DNA of 64,000 nt from Pseudothauera rhizosphaerae (GTDB lineage: Bacteria > Pseudomonadota > Gammaproteobacteria > Burkholderiales > Rhodocyclaceae), in assembly GCF_004801305.1 (NCBI RefSeq), contig NZ_SSOD01000017.1, forward strand, positions 42,801-106,800. Direction: 5' to 3'. The notes under the pieces were generated by a model that was not told the DNA's origin, searched no databases, and saw only the letters and a list, made by a program, of their open reading frames with translations. Both the position numbers and the translations under genes were made by a program. Below are positions 51,801-61,479 of this stretch, piece by piece (the stretch's first letter is position 1; each line of letters begins with the position of its first letter).

Positions 51801-54755
51801 ATGTCCCTTCGCGCCCTTCGCTGCCGGAATGTCCTGCTCGTCCTCCTGACGGTCTCCTTCACCTTCGCATCCAGGGCCAGCGACGAACCGCCGTCCTCCG
51901 TTGCCGGGCGCACGGACGCCTCCGATGTCGGGGACGGCGAGGCAGCACGGCCACTCACCCATTTCCAGCCGCGCTACGGCCATACGGTGACGGTGAGCAC
52001 CGACGGGCACATCCTCATCGCCGGCGGGGGCAGGGAAGAGGGGCTGGTGGATTGGGCGGAAACCTTCGATCCCCGGACCCGGCGCTTCGCCCGCACCGGC
52101 CGCTTGAACCAGCCGCGCACCGACCACCAGGCCCTGGCCCTGCCCGATGGCTCCGTGGTGGTGGCAGGCGGTATGGCTGCGACTCCCCAGGCTCCCAGGG
52201 AGAGGGCCGCGAACCACCCGGAAGTGTGGGAGCCGGTTTCCGGCACCTGGAAGATGCTGCGCGAAATCCGCTTCGAGGCGGACGAACGGGCGCACATGGG
52301 CCTGCGGCAAGATGGCAGCGTGCTCTTCCTTGCCTCCCGGGAGGCGGGTGAGAACGAAGCGGAAATACCCGGGGCCTACCGGGCGTGGATCTGGAATGTG
52401 GCGAGTGGCCGTGTTGAGCCCCGGTCCGTGGAGGTGGCCCCCCGCGCCGGTGCCGGAATCGCCATCCTGCCGGACGGGCGGGTACTGTTCGCGGGCGGGG
52501 CGCGGGTGGAGTTCTTCCCCGGCTACTCCTGCGCCGAGGGGCGCGATGGCCAACTGGCTGGCGAGGAAGCTGCCGGCGAGGAGCGGGGCGACTGCAAGGA
52601 CGAACCCGCGGGCTGGTATGGCATCCCGCTGGACAGTGCGGAAATCTGGGACAGCCGATCGGGCGCCGTGACGGCCATCGACCCCCTGCCTCACCTCTGG
52701 TGGATGGGGAGCCCCGTGACCCGGGTGCTGCGGAACGGCAGCGTGGTCATGGCCCGGCTGCGCCCCTTGAGTCCCTACGCGGACGGTCGCAGCGTGCCGC
52801 TCTTGTGGGAGGCCGGCAGCGGGAAGTGGCGGGAACTCCCCGCCATCACGGACGGAAGGGACCCGGCAAGCCTGGTGGAGTTGGCCGATGGCACGCTGGC
52901 GATCCGTTCCGGGCGCCTGCCGCCGGGCGCGGCGGCCTGGTCGGCGACCCCGCCCCTGCAGGACGTGGAGGCCCGCCTGGCGGAACTGGCATCCGGCGAG
53001 TTGCTGTCCATTTCCACAACCGGCGTGCCGCTGGCGATCCATGACACGCAGACCGGCCAATGGGAGCTGCCGGCGGTGACGGTCCAGCCGCCGCCCTGGT
53101 CCTCGGGGCCTACGCTGCTGCCCCTGGCGGACGGCCGTCTCATGGTCGTGGCCCACGTCCCGGACGCGCGGCCGGGCGGGCTGGGCAGCTTCATCTGGAG
53201 CCCGTCCGATGGCCTGTGGCGCAAGGGCGGCCGGCTGAAGACCATGATCGGGACGCCGGGTCAGGCCATCCAGTTGCCTTCTGGGCGGGTGCTGCACCTG
53301 GGGCGCCGCGACGACCACCTCGTCTGCGAAACGGCGCTGCCCGACGGGCGGGACTGGCAATCCTGCAAGAACTTCGTGGCGGAGAAAGTGCCGGATGCGA
53401 AGCCCCGTCCCTGGTGGGAAGAACGCAGCATCGCCCTGGAATTGCTCGATGACGGCCGGGCCATCGTCCTGGGACATTCGGAAGCCTTCATCTTCGACGA
53501 GGAAACGCTGGGCTGGGCCAGGACCCAGGTGGAATGGGGCCAGGAGCGCCTGCCGTTCGGCACGCCCGTACGGCCGGCCAGACCCGATGCCCAAGTCCTG
53601 GACCCCCGCACCGGGCAATGGCTGGATGCCACGGCGGCCTCCACGCGATACCGGGAACTCAATCACAACGGCAGCCCGCCGCGCCTGTTCTGGAACCGGG
53701 AACGGCGCCACTGGGAATACGCCTTCGACCAGACGAGCCCCATGGGCACCCACGGGATGCGCCTGCCCGATGGCTGCATCGCCTCCTGGCGCAAGGACGC
53801 GCTGGCCGTCTTCGACCCCGCCGCCGGCCTGGTCACCACATACCCCGCGCAAGATTTCTCCACCGACGTCCCCGACGGCAGGACGGTGCTGAAGGATGGC
53901 ACCGCCGTGGCCGTTTCCACCGGCGGCGGGGACGGGGCTTTCAAGACGCGCCGGATCGCCTGCAACGGTTTCGTGACCGCTGCGGGCCAGGAGGCGACCG
54001 GATCGGCGCCGGTCCCGGAAGAACGGGTGGAACCGGCCTCGCGTGCCGTGCCGCGGGCCTCGTCACCGCCCCGGCCGGCGGGCGCGGCGCTGTGGGAATA
54101 CCGCTGGATCGCCCTCGCAATTGCCGGTCCGGCGGTGTTCTATGCCCTGGTGCGTCTGCTGGGTCGCCTGCTGCGCCGCCATGAGCGGGAGCAGCCGGCC
54201 GGCGATGGCCCGGCCCGGCCGCAGGTCGGCTCCCGGGGCTTCCGCCGGACCCTGCGGGTGATCCTCTACGGCGTTGCCCTGGCTCTCGCCCTGCCCCTCA
54301 TCGCCAACATCCTCATCTTCAAGGCCGTGGATGCCGTCGAAGACAGTTGCGTGAGAAAGGCGAGCGGCTGTCTCGATGCCGAAACCGGCATCCTCAGGCC
54401 GGTGGCCGCCCTCGCCCGGGAGCAAACCGGGGCCGATCACACGCGGATTCCCTGCGAGTACGTCGGGAGCTGGTCCTATGGGCGAGCCCGCAAGGCCATG
54501 CGCATCGAACTGCAGGAATCCGGGCGCTATCAACTGACCGAAAACAAGGACGGTACCAAGGGCAGGGCGGTGGACCGGGGCTACTGGGCGGTACAGGGAG
54601 ACAACATGCTCTGGCGCACCAGCGATCCGAGGGTCGAGATGGAAGTCGACGTCAATTCCATCCTCGCCAAGGACGATGCGGCATTCGAGTTGCAGGAGCG
54701 GGACGGCAGCCACACCCGCTTCGAACTGATCGCCCGGGGCGAGTGTTCACGCTGA
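51801..54755 (+). CDS. Large kelch-like exported protein with C-terminal membrane segments, unknown function
   Basis: A 984-residue protein I cannot assign. An N-terminal signal peptide (LLVLLTVSFTFASRASDEP) is followed by about 700 residues with kelch-type repeats (TVSTDGHILIAGGGREEG, LPDGSVVVAGGMA, ILPDGRVLFAGGARVEFF, LPLADGRLMVV), consistent with one or two beta-propellers in the periplasm. Two hydrophobic segments at about 768-790 and 820-842 are joined by a basic, Pro-rich linker. The last 110 residues (from IPCEYVGSWSYGRARKAMRI) are a small beta-rich domain. There are no obvious catalytic residues. It is flanked by unrelated genes. Confidence 0.75.
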   Translation: MSLRALRCRNVLLVLLTVSFTFASRASDEPPSSVAGRTDASDVGDGEAARPLTHFQPRYGHTVTVSTDGHILIAGGGREEGLVDWAETFDPRTRRFARTGRLNQPRTDHQALALPDGSVVVAGGMAATPQAPRERAANHPEVWEPVSGTWKMLREIRFEADERAHMGLRQDGSVLFLASREAGENEAEIPGAYRAWIWNVASGRVEPRSVEVAPRAGAGIAILPDGRVLFAGGARVEFFPGYSCAEGRDGQLAGEEAAGEERGDCKDEPAGWYGIPLDSAEIWDSRSGAVTAIDPLPHLWWMGSPVTRVLRNGSVVMARLRPLSPYADGRSVPLLWEAGSGKWRELPAITDGRDPASLVELADGTLAIRSGRLPPGAAAWSATPPLQDVEARLAELASGELLSISTTGVPLAIHDTQTGQWELPAVTVQPPPWSSGPTLLPLADGRLMVVAHVPDARPGGLGSFIWSPSDGLWRKGGRLKTMIGTPGQAIQLPSGRVLHLGRRDDHLVCETALPDGRDWQSCKNFVAEKVPDAKPRPWWEERSIALELLDDGRAIVLGHSEAFIFDEETLGWARTQVEWGQERLPFGTPVRPARPDAQVLDPRTGQWLDATAASTRYRELNHNGSPPRLFWNRERRHWEYAFDQTSPMGTHGMRLPDGCIASWRKDALAVFDPAAGLVTTYPAQDFSTDVPDGRTVLKDGTAVAVSTGGGDGAFKTRRIACNGFVTAAGQEATGSAPVPEERVEPASRAVPRASSPPRPAGAALWEYRWIALAIAGPAVFYALVRLLGRLLRRHEREQPAGDGPARPQVGSRGFRRTLRVILYGVALALALPLIANILIFKAVDAVEDSCVRKASGCLDAETGILRPVAALAREQTGADHTRIPCEYVGSWSYGRARKAMRIELQESGRYQLTENKDGTKGRAVDRGYWAVQGDNMLWRTSDPRVEMEVDVNSILAKDDAAFELQERDGSHTRFELIARGECSR

Positions 54756-54786
54756 GACGCCTCGGGGCCACGACGGCGTTCGGCGC

Positions 54787-55533
54787 TTACACCCCGAAGC
54801 GCTGCAGCACGTGGCCCGTCATGCCGCGGGCGAGTTCCTCTTCGCCGAAGAACACCGTATCCAGGCCTTCCTTGCGCAGCAGCCTGGATTCCTCCTCGCT
54901 GTGGGTGCGCAGCACGATCTCGATGCCGGGGTTGAGGGTGCGGGCGATGTCCGCCATCTGCCGCACGTTGAGCGGATCGGGGGTCGCCACCACCAGCATC
55001 GCCGCATTGGCGACGTGGGCCTGCACCAGCACCGCCGGGTCGGCGGCGCGGTGGCTGAACTCGGATTCGCGCATCACCATGCCGGCGAAGAAGGCACCCA
55101 GCGCGAAGGACACCGAAAACAGCGTCGCGGCGCCGTAGGCGATGCTGATCGCCGCGGCGACGACGGAGAGGGTGAACAGCTCCCGCGAGCCGGTGCGCGC
55201 CACCTGCCACAGCAGCCAGGGCAGGATGCGCCGCCCTACCAGCAGCATCACCGCGATGAAGCCGGCCACCTGTAACAGGGTCAGGCCTATGGTCTGCCAC
55301 AGGGGCGCGGGCTCGCCGCCGCCGGCCACCGGCGAGCCCAGCACGCCGGCCAGGGGCGGCACCAGCACCAGCACGGTGGCTAGGTCCTCCACCACCAGCC
55401 AGCCGATCACGATGCCGGCGAGCAGATAGCCCACCAGCGCGGGCAGGCGCAGCCGCTCCGCGACGAAGCCGAGGATCAGCGCGAGGCCGAAGCCGGCTGC
55501 GATCGTGGTGATCAGCGAGATGTTGTGTTCCAT
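54787..55533 (-). pseudogene. KefB/YbaL-type cation:proton antiporter with two apparent internal deletions
   Basis: An uninterrupted 248-codon frame that aligns to KefB/YbaL proteins (about 560 residues) in three pieces. Residues 1-44 match the N-terminus (ISLITTIAAGFGLALILGFV...LLAGIVIG). Residues 45-164 jump to WLVVEDLATVLVLV, a block that lies about 110 residues further on in YbaL. Residues 165-248 (ADPAVLVQAHVANAAMLVVA...) match the end of the C-terminal RCK/TrkA-N domain. The joins are at about 55400 and 55045 and keep the frame. Most of the transport core and the nucleotide-binding loop are missing, so function as an antiporter is unlikely. It could instead be a novel short protein or an assembly artefact. 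Confidence 0.75.
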
Positions 55534-55665
55534 TCAATATCCGTACCGGCTCGTCGGGGAGACGCCGCGGCGCGCAAGTATACCTTCCCGCCCTGCGGGC
55601 ATCCGCCGGGGCTCGGTTAGAATGCGGTCCGTTCACCCGCTGTTCTCCGTCCAGGTCCGATACCC

Positions 55666-56061
55666 ATGTCCGCCCACGTTTCCGTTCTGTCCTTTGCCGC
55701 GGTCGGTATCGGCGGCGCCTGCGGCACCTGGCTGCGCTGGGGACTGGGCATGCTGCTCAATCCCCTGTTCGCACCACTGCCGTTGGGCACGCTGGCCGTC
55801 AACGTGGTGGGCGGCTTCCTGATGGGGGGCGTGCTGGCCGCGGTCCAGGCCTGGCCGGAGATGCCCCCGGCGCTCAAGCTGCTGCTCACCACCGGCCTGC
55901 TGGGCGGTTTGACGACCTTCTCCACCTTCTCCGCCGAAGGCCTGCTGCTCGCCCAGCGCGGCGCCTGGGGCTGGCTGGCGGTCCATACGGCGGCGCATGT
56001 CCTGGGCGCGCTGCTCGCCGCCTGGGTGGGGTTCGCGCTGTTCAACGCGCTGCGTGCCTGA
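55666..56061 (+). CDS. crcB: Fluoride ion channel CrcB/Fluc
   Basis: A 131-residue four-helix protein. AAVGIGGACGTWLRWGLGML near residue 10, PLGTLAVNVVGGFLMGGVLA near 42 (with the conserved Asn) and TTGLLGGLTTFSTFSAEGLL near 72 (the TTFSTF pore motif) are diagnostic. It exports fluoride as a dual-topology dimer. TTAGAAT at 55617-55623 is a likely -10. I looked for a fluoride riboswitch upstream and did not see one. hrpA begins right after its stop. Confidence 0.95.
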   Translation: MSAHVSVLSFAAVGIGGACGTWLRWGLGMLLNPLFAPLPLGTLAVNVVGGFLMGGVLAAVQAWPEMPPALKLLLTTGLLGGLTTFSTFSAEGLLLAQRGAWGWLAVHTAAHVLGALLAAWVGFALFNALRA

Positions 56062-59000
56062 GTGCGGAACCATTCGTCCGTGAAGCCGGCGGCACATGCC
56101 GCGGGCCAGGCGTTCGACGACTGCCTCGCGGCCGACCGGGGCCGGCTGATCGGCCTTGCCCGTGCGCTGGCACGGGCCAGCGGCGCCAAACGGGACAAGC
56201 TGCAGGCCGATCTGGAAAACCTGCGGCAGCGTTCCCGCGCCGCGGTGGCCGCCCGCCGCGCCGCGCTGCCGCGCCCGGATTTCCCCGCCGAGCTGCCGGT
56301 CAACCAGCGCCGCGGCGAGATCGCCGCCGCCATCGCCGCCCACCAGGTGATCATCGTGTGCGGCGAGACCGGCTCCGGCAAGACCACCCAGTTGCCCAAG
56401 ATCTGCCTGGAACTGGGGCGCGGCGTGCACGGCCTGATCGGCCACACCCAGCCGCGCCGCATCGCCGCGCGCAGCACCGCGGCACGCATCGCCCAGGAGC
56501 TGAAGTCCGAGCTCGGCCAGGCGGTGGGCTACAAGATCCGCTTCACCGACCGGCTGTCGCCGTCGTCCTGCATCAAGCTGATGACCGACGGCATCCTGCT
56601 CGCCGAAACCCAGGGCGACCCGTGGCTGGCGGCCTACGACACGCTGATCGTGGACGAGGCCCACGAGCGCAGCCTGAACATCGACTTCCTGCTCGGCTAC
56701 CTGCGCACGCTGCTGCCGCGCCGGCCGGACCTGAAGCTCATCGTCACCTCCGCCACGCTGGATGCGGAGCGCTTCGCCCGCCATTTTGCCGATGGGGCCG
56801 GCAATCCGGCGCCGGTCATCGAGGTCTCCGGGCGGCTGTACCCCATCGAGATGCGCTATCGCCCGGTGGCCGAGGAGGAAGAAACCGAGCGCACTGCCAG
56901 CCGGCGCGACGCCAGGAAGCGCGATCTCTACGAAGCCCTGGTGGATGCCGTGGACGAAGCCCACGCCAGCGGCCCCGGCGACGTGCTGGTGTTCCTGCCC
57001 GGCGAGCGCGAAATCCGCGAGGCCGCCGAGGCGCTGAGGAAGGCCCACCACGCCGCCGGCACCGAAGTCCTGCCGCTCTTCGCGCGCCAGTCGGCGCAGG
57101 AGCAGGCGCGCGTGTTCGCCGCCTCCCAAGGCCGCCGCGTGGTGCTGGCCACCAATGTGGCCGAGACCTCCCTCACAGTGCCCGGCATCCGCTACGTGGT
57201 CGATACGGGGTTGGCGCGCATCAAGCGCTACAGCTATCGCAACAAGGTCGAGCAACTGCAGGTGGAGAAGGTCGCCCAGTCCGCCGCGCGCCAGCGTGCC
57301 GGGCGATGCGGGCGGGTCATGGACGGCATCTGCTTCCGCCTCTACGACGAGGAGGACTTCGAGCGCCGCCCGGCCCACACCGACCCGGAGATCCTGCGTT
57401 CGTCGCTGGCCGGCGTGATCCTGCGCATGAAGGCGCTGGGCCTGGGCGCGGTGGAGGACTTCCCCTTCATCGACCCGCCTTTGCCGCGCATGATCGGCGA
57501 CGGCTACCAGCTCCTCGCCGAACTGGGCGCGGTCACCGACGACGAGGCGCGCGACCTCACCCCCGTGGGGCGCGAACTCGCCAAGCTGCCGCTGGACCCC
57601 AAGGTCGGGCGCATGATCCTGGCCGCGCGCGAACGCGGGTGCCTCGCCGAGATGCTGGTGGTGGCCGCCGCCCTGTCGGTGCAGGACCCCCGCGAGCGCC
57701 CGCAGGACAGCCCCGGCGCGGCCGACCAGGCCCATGCGCGCTTCCGCGGCGGCGAACAGGACCAGCGCTCCGAATTCCTCTGGTACATCCACCTGTGGCG
57801 CGCGTGGGCCGAGGTGCAGCGCCACGAGTCCTCCAGCAAGCAGAAGGCCTGGTGCAAGAAGCACTACCTGTCCTGGCTGCGCCTGCGGGAATGGCGCGAT
57901 GTATACAGCCAGCTCCACGCCCTGTGCGCCGAGCACGGCTGGCACCCGGAGGGCGGGGCGGAAGAACCCGCCCCTGCCGGCGAAGCACGCCCCATCCCCT
58001 ACGAGCCGCTGCACAAGGCGCTGCTCGCGGGCCTGCTCGGCCACATCGGCTGCCGCGCCGAGGACGCCTCCGGCCCCCAGGCCGGCAGCTATCTCGGCGC
58101 CCGCGGCATCCGCTTCTGGCCCCATCCTGGCTCGACGCTGGCGAAGAAGGCCGGCAAGTGGATCATGGGCGCGGAACTGGTGGAGACCACGCGCCTCTTC
58201 GCCCGCTGCCTCGCGCGCATCGAGCCGGAATGGATCGAGGAGGTGGGCGCCCACCTGCTGCGCCGCCACGTCTATGAGCCGCACTGGTCCAAGACCGCCG
58301 GCAGCGTGCGCGCCTGGGAGCGCGGCACGGTGCACGGCTTGGTGCTGTACGCGCGCCGCGGCGTGTCCTACCGCGACACCGACCCGGCCCTGTGCCGCGA
58401 ACTCTTCATCCGCGAGGGGCTGGTGCAGGGCGAGATCGCCGAGGGCGCGGCCCGCGCCATGCCCTTCCTGCGCCATAACCTCAAGCTGGTGGCCGAGATC
58501 GAGCGCCTGGAGCACAAGAGCCGCCGCCCCGACGTGCTGGTGGACGAGGAACTGATCCACGCCTTCTACGACGCCAAGCTGCCGCCCGAGGTGGCGGACC
58601 TGGCCAGCTTCGAGCGCTGGCGCAAGGAGGCCAAGAAGACGGAGCCGAAACTACTTCACCTTGCCCGTGAGCAACTGATGCGCCACGAGGCCGAAGGCAT
58701 CACCACCGAGCGCTTCCCGGCCCATTTCGAGGTGCTCGGCCAGAAGCTCAAGCTCGCCTACCTGCACGCGCCGGGCGAGGCGGACGACGGCGTGACGCTC
58801 ACGGTGCCGCTGGCCATGCTCAACCAGATTCCCGCCACCCGCTGCGAATGGCTCGTGCCCGGCCTGCTGGAAGAAAAGGTGGCGGCACTGCTGCGTACCG
58901 TGCCGCAGAAGCATCGCCACCGCCTGCAGCCCATCGGCGACAGCGCGGCGGCTTTCATGGCCCTGTTCGAGGCCGGCGAACTGGATGCCGACGAAGCGCT

Positions 59001-60150
59001 GCTGCGCGCGCTGCAGCGCTTCGTCGAGGAACGGGTGTCCCTCAAGCTGCCCGCGGAGAGCTTCCGCGCCGAGAACCTGAACCCGCACTGCTTCATGAAC
59101 TTCCGCCTGGTGGACGAGCACGGCCGGGTGCTGGGCCAGTCGCGCAACCTCGCCGAACTGCGGACGAAGTTCCGCGAGCAGGTCGCCAGCCAGTTCCGCA
59201 CTGCGCGCATCGAGGGTGTGGCCGAGGCACCCGCCGCGGCGGCTCAGAAGGCCGCACCCGCGGCCCCGGCTGCGCAGGCGCCCGCGGCGGACGGGGCGCT
59301 CACCGGCCTGACCGCCTGGACCTTCGGCCCCTTGCCGGAACTGCTTGAGGTGCGCGTGGCGGGGCGAGAGGTGATCGGTTTCCCCGCCCTGCACGACGAC
59401 GGCGACAGCGTCTCGCTGCGCCCCTGGGACACGCCGGAGGAAGCCGCGCGTGTACACGCCGGCGGCTTGGCACGCCTGTTCGCGCTGGCGCTCAAGGACC
59501 AGGTGCGCGCCATCGAAAAGCTGCCGGGACTGCGTGAACTGGCGCTGCAGATGATGGGCTTCGGTTCGGAAGCGGAACTGAAGGCCCGCCTGGTGGCGGC
59601 CACGCTGCGCCGCTGCTGCCTGCTGGAACCGCTGCCGACGGACGCCGACGCCTTCGCCCGGCGTTGCGCCGAGGCCAAGCCGCGCATCACGCTGGTGGCA
59701 CAGGAGTTCATGCGCCTGGCGGGGCAACTGGCGGCCGAGCACGCCGTGCTGCAAAAGCGCCTGTCCGGGCTGAAGACCTTCCCGGACGCGGTGGCCGACA
59801 TCCAGACCCAGGTCGCCGCCCTATTGCCCAAGGATTTCCTCGTCGCCTTCCCGTGGGAGCGCCTGGCCCAGTTCCCGCGCTACCTGAAGGGTGCAGCGAT
59901 CCGGCTGGACAAGCTTCGTAACAACCCGGCGCGGGACGCGCAATTGCTGGCCGAGTGGCGTGCGCTGGCCCAGCAGTGGGAACGGGAGCGCACCGCCAAG
60001 CGGCGCGCCGGGGTGGACGACCCGCAGATCGAGGAATTCCGCTGGCTCCTGGAAGAACTGCGGGTCGGCCTGTTCGCCCAGGAACTGAAGACGCCCATGC
60101 CGGTATCGGTCAAGCGCCTGCAGAAGATCTGGGAGACCCGTCCCCGTTGA
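56062..60150 (+). CDS. hrpA: ATP-dependent RNA helicase HrpA (DEAH)
   Basis: A 1362-residue DEAH-box helicase. Motif I is VCGETGSGKTTQLPK near residue 104, motif II LIVDEAHERSLNIDFLLGYL near 195, motif III VTSATLDAERFA near 228, with ATNVAETSLTVPGIRYVVDT (V) and SAARQRAGRCGRV (VI) later. HA2, OB-fold and a long C-terminal region with DUF3418 (about 720-1300) complete the HrpA layout. It acts on mRNA and stalled or collided ribosomes. The GTG at 56062 directly follows the crcB stop; a GTG 18 bases downstream is an alternative. Confidence 0.95.
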   Translation: MRNHSSVKPAAHAAGQAFDDCLAADRGRLIGLARALARASGAKRDKLQADLENLRQRSRAAVAARRAALPRPDFPAELPVNQRRGEIAAAIAAHQVIIVCGETGSGKTTQLPKICLELGRGVHGLIGHTQPRRIAARSTAARIAQELKSELGQAVGYKIRFTDRLSPSSCIKLMTDGILLAETQGDPWLAAYDTLIVDEAHERSLNIDFLLGYLRTLLPRRPDLKLIVTSATLDAERFARHFADGAGNPAPVIEVSGRLYPIEMRYRPVAEEEETERTASRRDARKRDLYEALVDAVDEAHASGPGDVLVFLPGEREIREAAEALRKAHHAAGTEVLPLFARQSAQEQARVFAASQGRRVVLATNVAETSLTVPGIRYVVDTGLARIKRYSYRNKVEQLQVEKVAQSAARQRAGRCGRVMDGICFRLYDEEDFERRPAHTDPEILRSSLAGVILRMKALGLGAVEDFPFIDPPLPRMIGDGYQLLAELGAVTDDEARDLTPVGRELAKLPLDPKVGRMILAARERGCLAEMLVVAAALSVQDPRERPQDSPGAADQAHARFRGGEQDQRSEFLWYIHLWRAWAEVQRHESSSKQKAWCKKHYLSWLRLREWRDVYSQLHALCAEHGWHPEGGAEEPAPAGEARPIPYEPLHKALLAGLLGHIGCRAEDASGPQAGSYLGARGIRFWPHPGSTLAKKAGKWIMGAELVETTRLFARCLARIEPEWIEEVGAHLLRRHVYEPHWSKTAGSVRAWERGTVHGLVLYARRGVSYRDTDPALCRELFIREGLVQGEIAEGAARAMPFLRHNLKLVAEIERLEHKSRRPDVLVDEELIHAFYDAKLPPEVADLASFERWRKEAKKTEPKLLHLAREQLMRHEAEGITTERFPAHFEVLGQKLKLAYLHAPGEADDGVTLTVPLAMLNQIPATRCEWLVPGLLEEKVAALLRTVPQKHRHRLQPIGDSAAAFMALFEAGELDADEALLRALQRFVEERVSLKLPAESFRAENLNPHCFMNFRLVDEHGRVLGQSRNLAELRTKFREQVASQFRTARIEGVAEAPAAAAQKAAPAAPAAQAPAADGALTGLTAWTFGPLPELLEVRVAGREVIGFPALHDDGDSVSLRPWDTPEEAARVHAGGLARLFALALKDQVRAIEKLPGLRELALQMMGFGSEAELKARLVAATLRRCCLLEPLPTDADAFARRCAEAKPRITLVAQEFMRLAGQLAAEHAVLQKRLSGLKTFPDAVADIQTQVAALLPKDFLVAFPWERLAQFPRYLKGAAIRLDKLRNNPARDAQLLAEWRALAQQWERERTAKRRAGVDDPQIEEFRWLLEELRVGLFAQELKTPMPVSVKRLQKIWETRPR

Positions 60151-60162
60151 TCCGCTGCGGGG

Positions 60163-60516
60163 TCAGCGGATCGGGATCACCACGGGCGGCAGGCTGATGA
60201 CGACCGCCGGTTGCGGCGGGTCGTAGCGGTAGCCGAAGGCCGGATAGGCCGGGTAGGGCAGATAGTGGTAGTGATGCACGACCCGCGGCGGAGCCGGGCG
60301 GTAGACGTGCTTGTGGACGATCACCTTTTCCTGTATCGGACCGTAGTGGTGGCGCCCGTCGTAGTGCTGCCTGGCGGACTGGTGCTTGTGCTGGCCCCAG
60401 CCCGGACCGAATTGCCGGAAGTGCCCGTTGTCGCGGGCTTCGGCCGTGCCGCCCAGGCTGAGCAGGCCGCCGCACAGCAGCGCGGCGAACAGCTTGCGGG
60501 AGTGGTTCTTGATCAT
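60163..60516 (-). CDS. Small secreted His/Tyr/Pro-rich protein
   Basis: A 117-residue protein. The signal peptide is residues 1-28 ([20 protein letters not shown]). The mature part is rich in His, Tyr and Pro ([20 protein letters not shown], then [20 protein letters not shown]), ending in a hydrophobic strand [20 protein letters not shown] site precedes the ATG at 60516. Proteins of this general make-up occur in betaproteobacteria as uncharacterised periplasmic or surface proteins; metal binding by the His-rich part is possible. Its stop is 12 bases from the convergent hrpA stop. Confidence 0.75.
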   Translation of the reverse strand: MIKNHSRKLFAALLCGGLLSLGGTAEARDNGHFRQFGPGWGQHKHQSARQHYDGRHHYGPIQEKVIVHKHVYRPAPPRVVHHYHYLPYPAYPAFGYRYDPPQPAVVISLPPVVIPIR

Positions 60517-60688
60517 GGTCTTTCTCCGCTGTGGAAGTACGGATGCCGGGCGCGGTGCCGGTGCGGGGTTGACCGCGATGCTGGGTCCTGCGTGCCCGCA
60601 ACGGGGCGCGGGGATGTAAGTAGGGATTTGTATCGGCGCGGCACCGGCGCCGCCTTGACGGGGGCTCGCAGGGCGGTCTTTGATTTCG

Positions 60689-60710
60689 CAGGAAAACTTG
60701 TTAATATCAC
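60689..60710 (+). promoter_or_regulatory. Putative rpsF operon promoter
   Basis: TTGATT followed, 16 bases later, by TAATAT lies in the gap before rpsF at about 60680-60710, within an AT-richer patch (GGAAAACTTGTTAATATCAC). It lies about 65-90 bases upstream of the rpsF start and just before the leader hairpin at 60722-60750. The assignment is by consensus matching only. Confidence 0.5.
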
Positions 60711-60721
60711 GGGCTTCCCTT

Positions 60722-60750
60722 GCCCCACCGGTTCTCGCATGCCGGGGGGC
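60722..60750 (+). ncRNA. Candidate S6:S18-binding leader hairpin
   Basis: GCCCC-A-CCGG (60722-60731) pairs with CCGG-GGGGC (60742-60750) around a 10-base loop, with a single bulged A, 25 bases before the rpsF ATG. In many bacteria the rpsF leader carries a small element with an essential CCG that binds the S6:S18 complex for autoregulation. This hairpin has CCG in a suitable place, but the full consensus was not verified. Confidence 0.35.
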
Positions 60751-60774
60751 TGTCATCAACCGCAAGGAGTCTGC

Positions 60775-61161
60775 ATGCGACACTACGAAATCGTTTTCAT
60801 CGTCCACCCGGACCAGTCCGAACAGGTCCCGGCGATGATCGATCGCTACAAGGCGATCGTCACCGCCCGCAACGGCCAGATCCACCGCCTGGAAGACTGG
60901 GGCCGCCGCCAACTGGCCTACCCGATCCAGAAGGTGCACAAGGCCCACTACGTGCTCATGAACATCGAGGCCGACGGTGAGGCCCTGGGCGAACTGGAAC
61001 ACGCCTTCAAGTTCAACGATGCCGTGCTGCGCCACCTCGTCGTCAAGATGAAGAAGGCCGTCACCACGCCGTCGCCGATGATGAAGGAAGAGAAGTCCCG
61101 CTCGCTGACCCCCGCCGCCGCTGGCGAGGAAGACAAGCCTGCCGAGACCCAGTCGGCCTGA
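60775..61161 (+). CDS. rpsF: 30S ribosomal protein bS6
   Basis: A 128-residue protein. [20 protein letters not shown] and [20 protein letters not shown] are bS6 signatures, followed by [20 protein letters not shown] and a Glu/Lys-rich C-terminal tail typical of longer bS6 proteins. It binds bS18 in the 30S platform. The ribosome site is CAAGGAG, 7 bases before the ATG. It is first of the rpsF-priB-rpsR-rplI group. Confidence 0.97.
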   Translation: MRHYEIVFIVHPDQSEQVPAMIDRYKAIVTARNGQIHRLEDWGRRQLAYPIQKVHKAHYVLMNIEADGEALGELEHAFKFNDAVLRHLVVKMKKAVTTPSPMMKEEKSRSLTPAAAGEEDKPAETQSA

Positions 61162-61162
61162 G

Positions 61163-61477
61163 GTGGATGATCCGGGGCTGAACGAAGTCCGTCTCGACGC
61201 CGTGCTGGCAGAACTGCAGCCGCTGCGTCGAACCCCAGCAGGGGTGCCGGTGCTGAACTGCATTCTGGCGCATGAATCGAGGCAGGTCGAAGCGGGTGCT
61301 CCGCGGGACGTCTCGGTGGAACTGCAGGCGGTGGCGGTCGGCGAAGCGGCCGGCCTGCTGGCGGTGGCGGCTCCGGGCATGAGGATACGGGCCACCGGTT
61401 TTCTCGCCGCGAAGAGTCTTCGCAGCCGGGCACCGGTGCTGCACCTGAACAAGATCGAATTTCTGGAAGGAAACTGA
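61163..61477 (+). CDS. priB: Primosomal replication protein PriB
   Basis: A 104-residue single-domain OB-fold protein starting at GTG one base after the rpsF stop. [20 protein letters not shown] near residue 25, [20 protein letters not shown] and [20 protein letters not shown] match PriB. It binds ssDNA and helps PriA reload DnaB at collapsed forks; dnaB is encoded at 62335. Its place between rpsF and rpsR is standard in beta- and gammaproteobacteria. Confidence 0.93.
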   Translation: MDDPGLNEVRLDAVLAELQPLRRTPAGVPVLNCILAHESRQVEAGAPRDVSVELQAVAVGEAAGLLAVAAPGMRIRATGFLAAKSLRSRAPVLHLNKIEFLEGN

Positions 61478-61479
61478 AA

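Noticed and set aside
51801..54755. Galactose oxidase/glyoxal oxidase identity for the kelch-like protein
   Set aside because: The propeller-like repeats are suggestive, but I saw no arrangement of Tyr, Cys and His ligands for the copper-radical site, so no enzyme name is given.
55534..55665. Possible fluoride riboswitch before crcB
   Set aside because: I could not find the conserved fluoride-aptamer segments in the 132 bases; only a -10-like TTAGAAT is evident.
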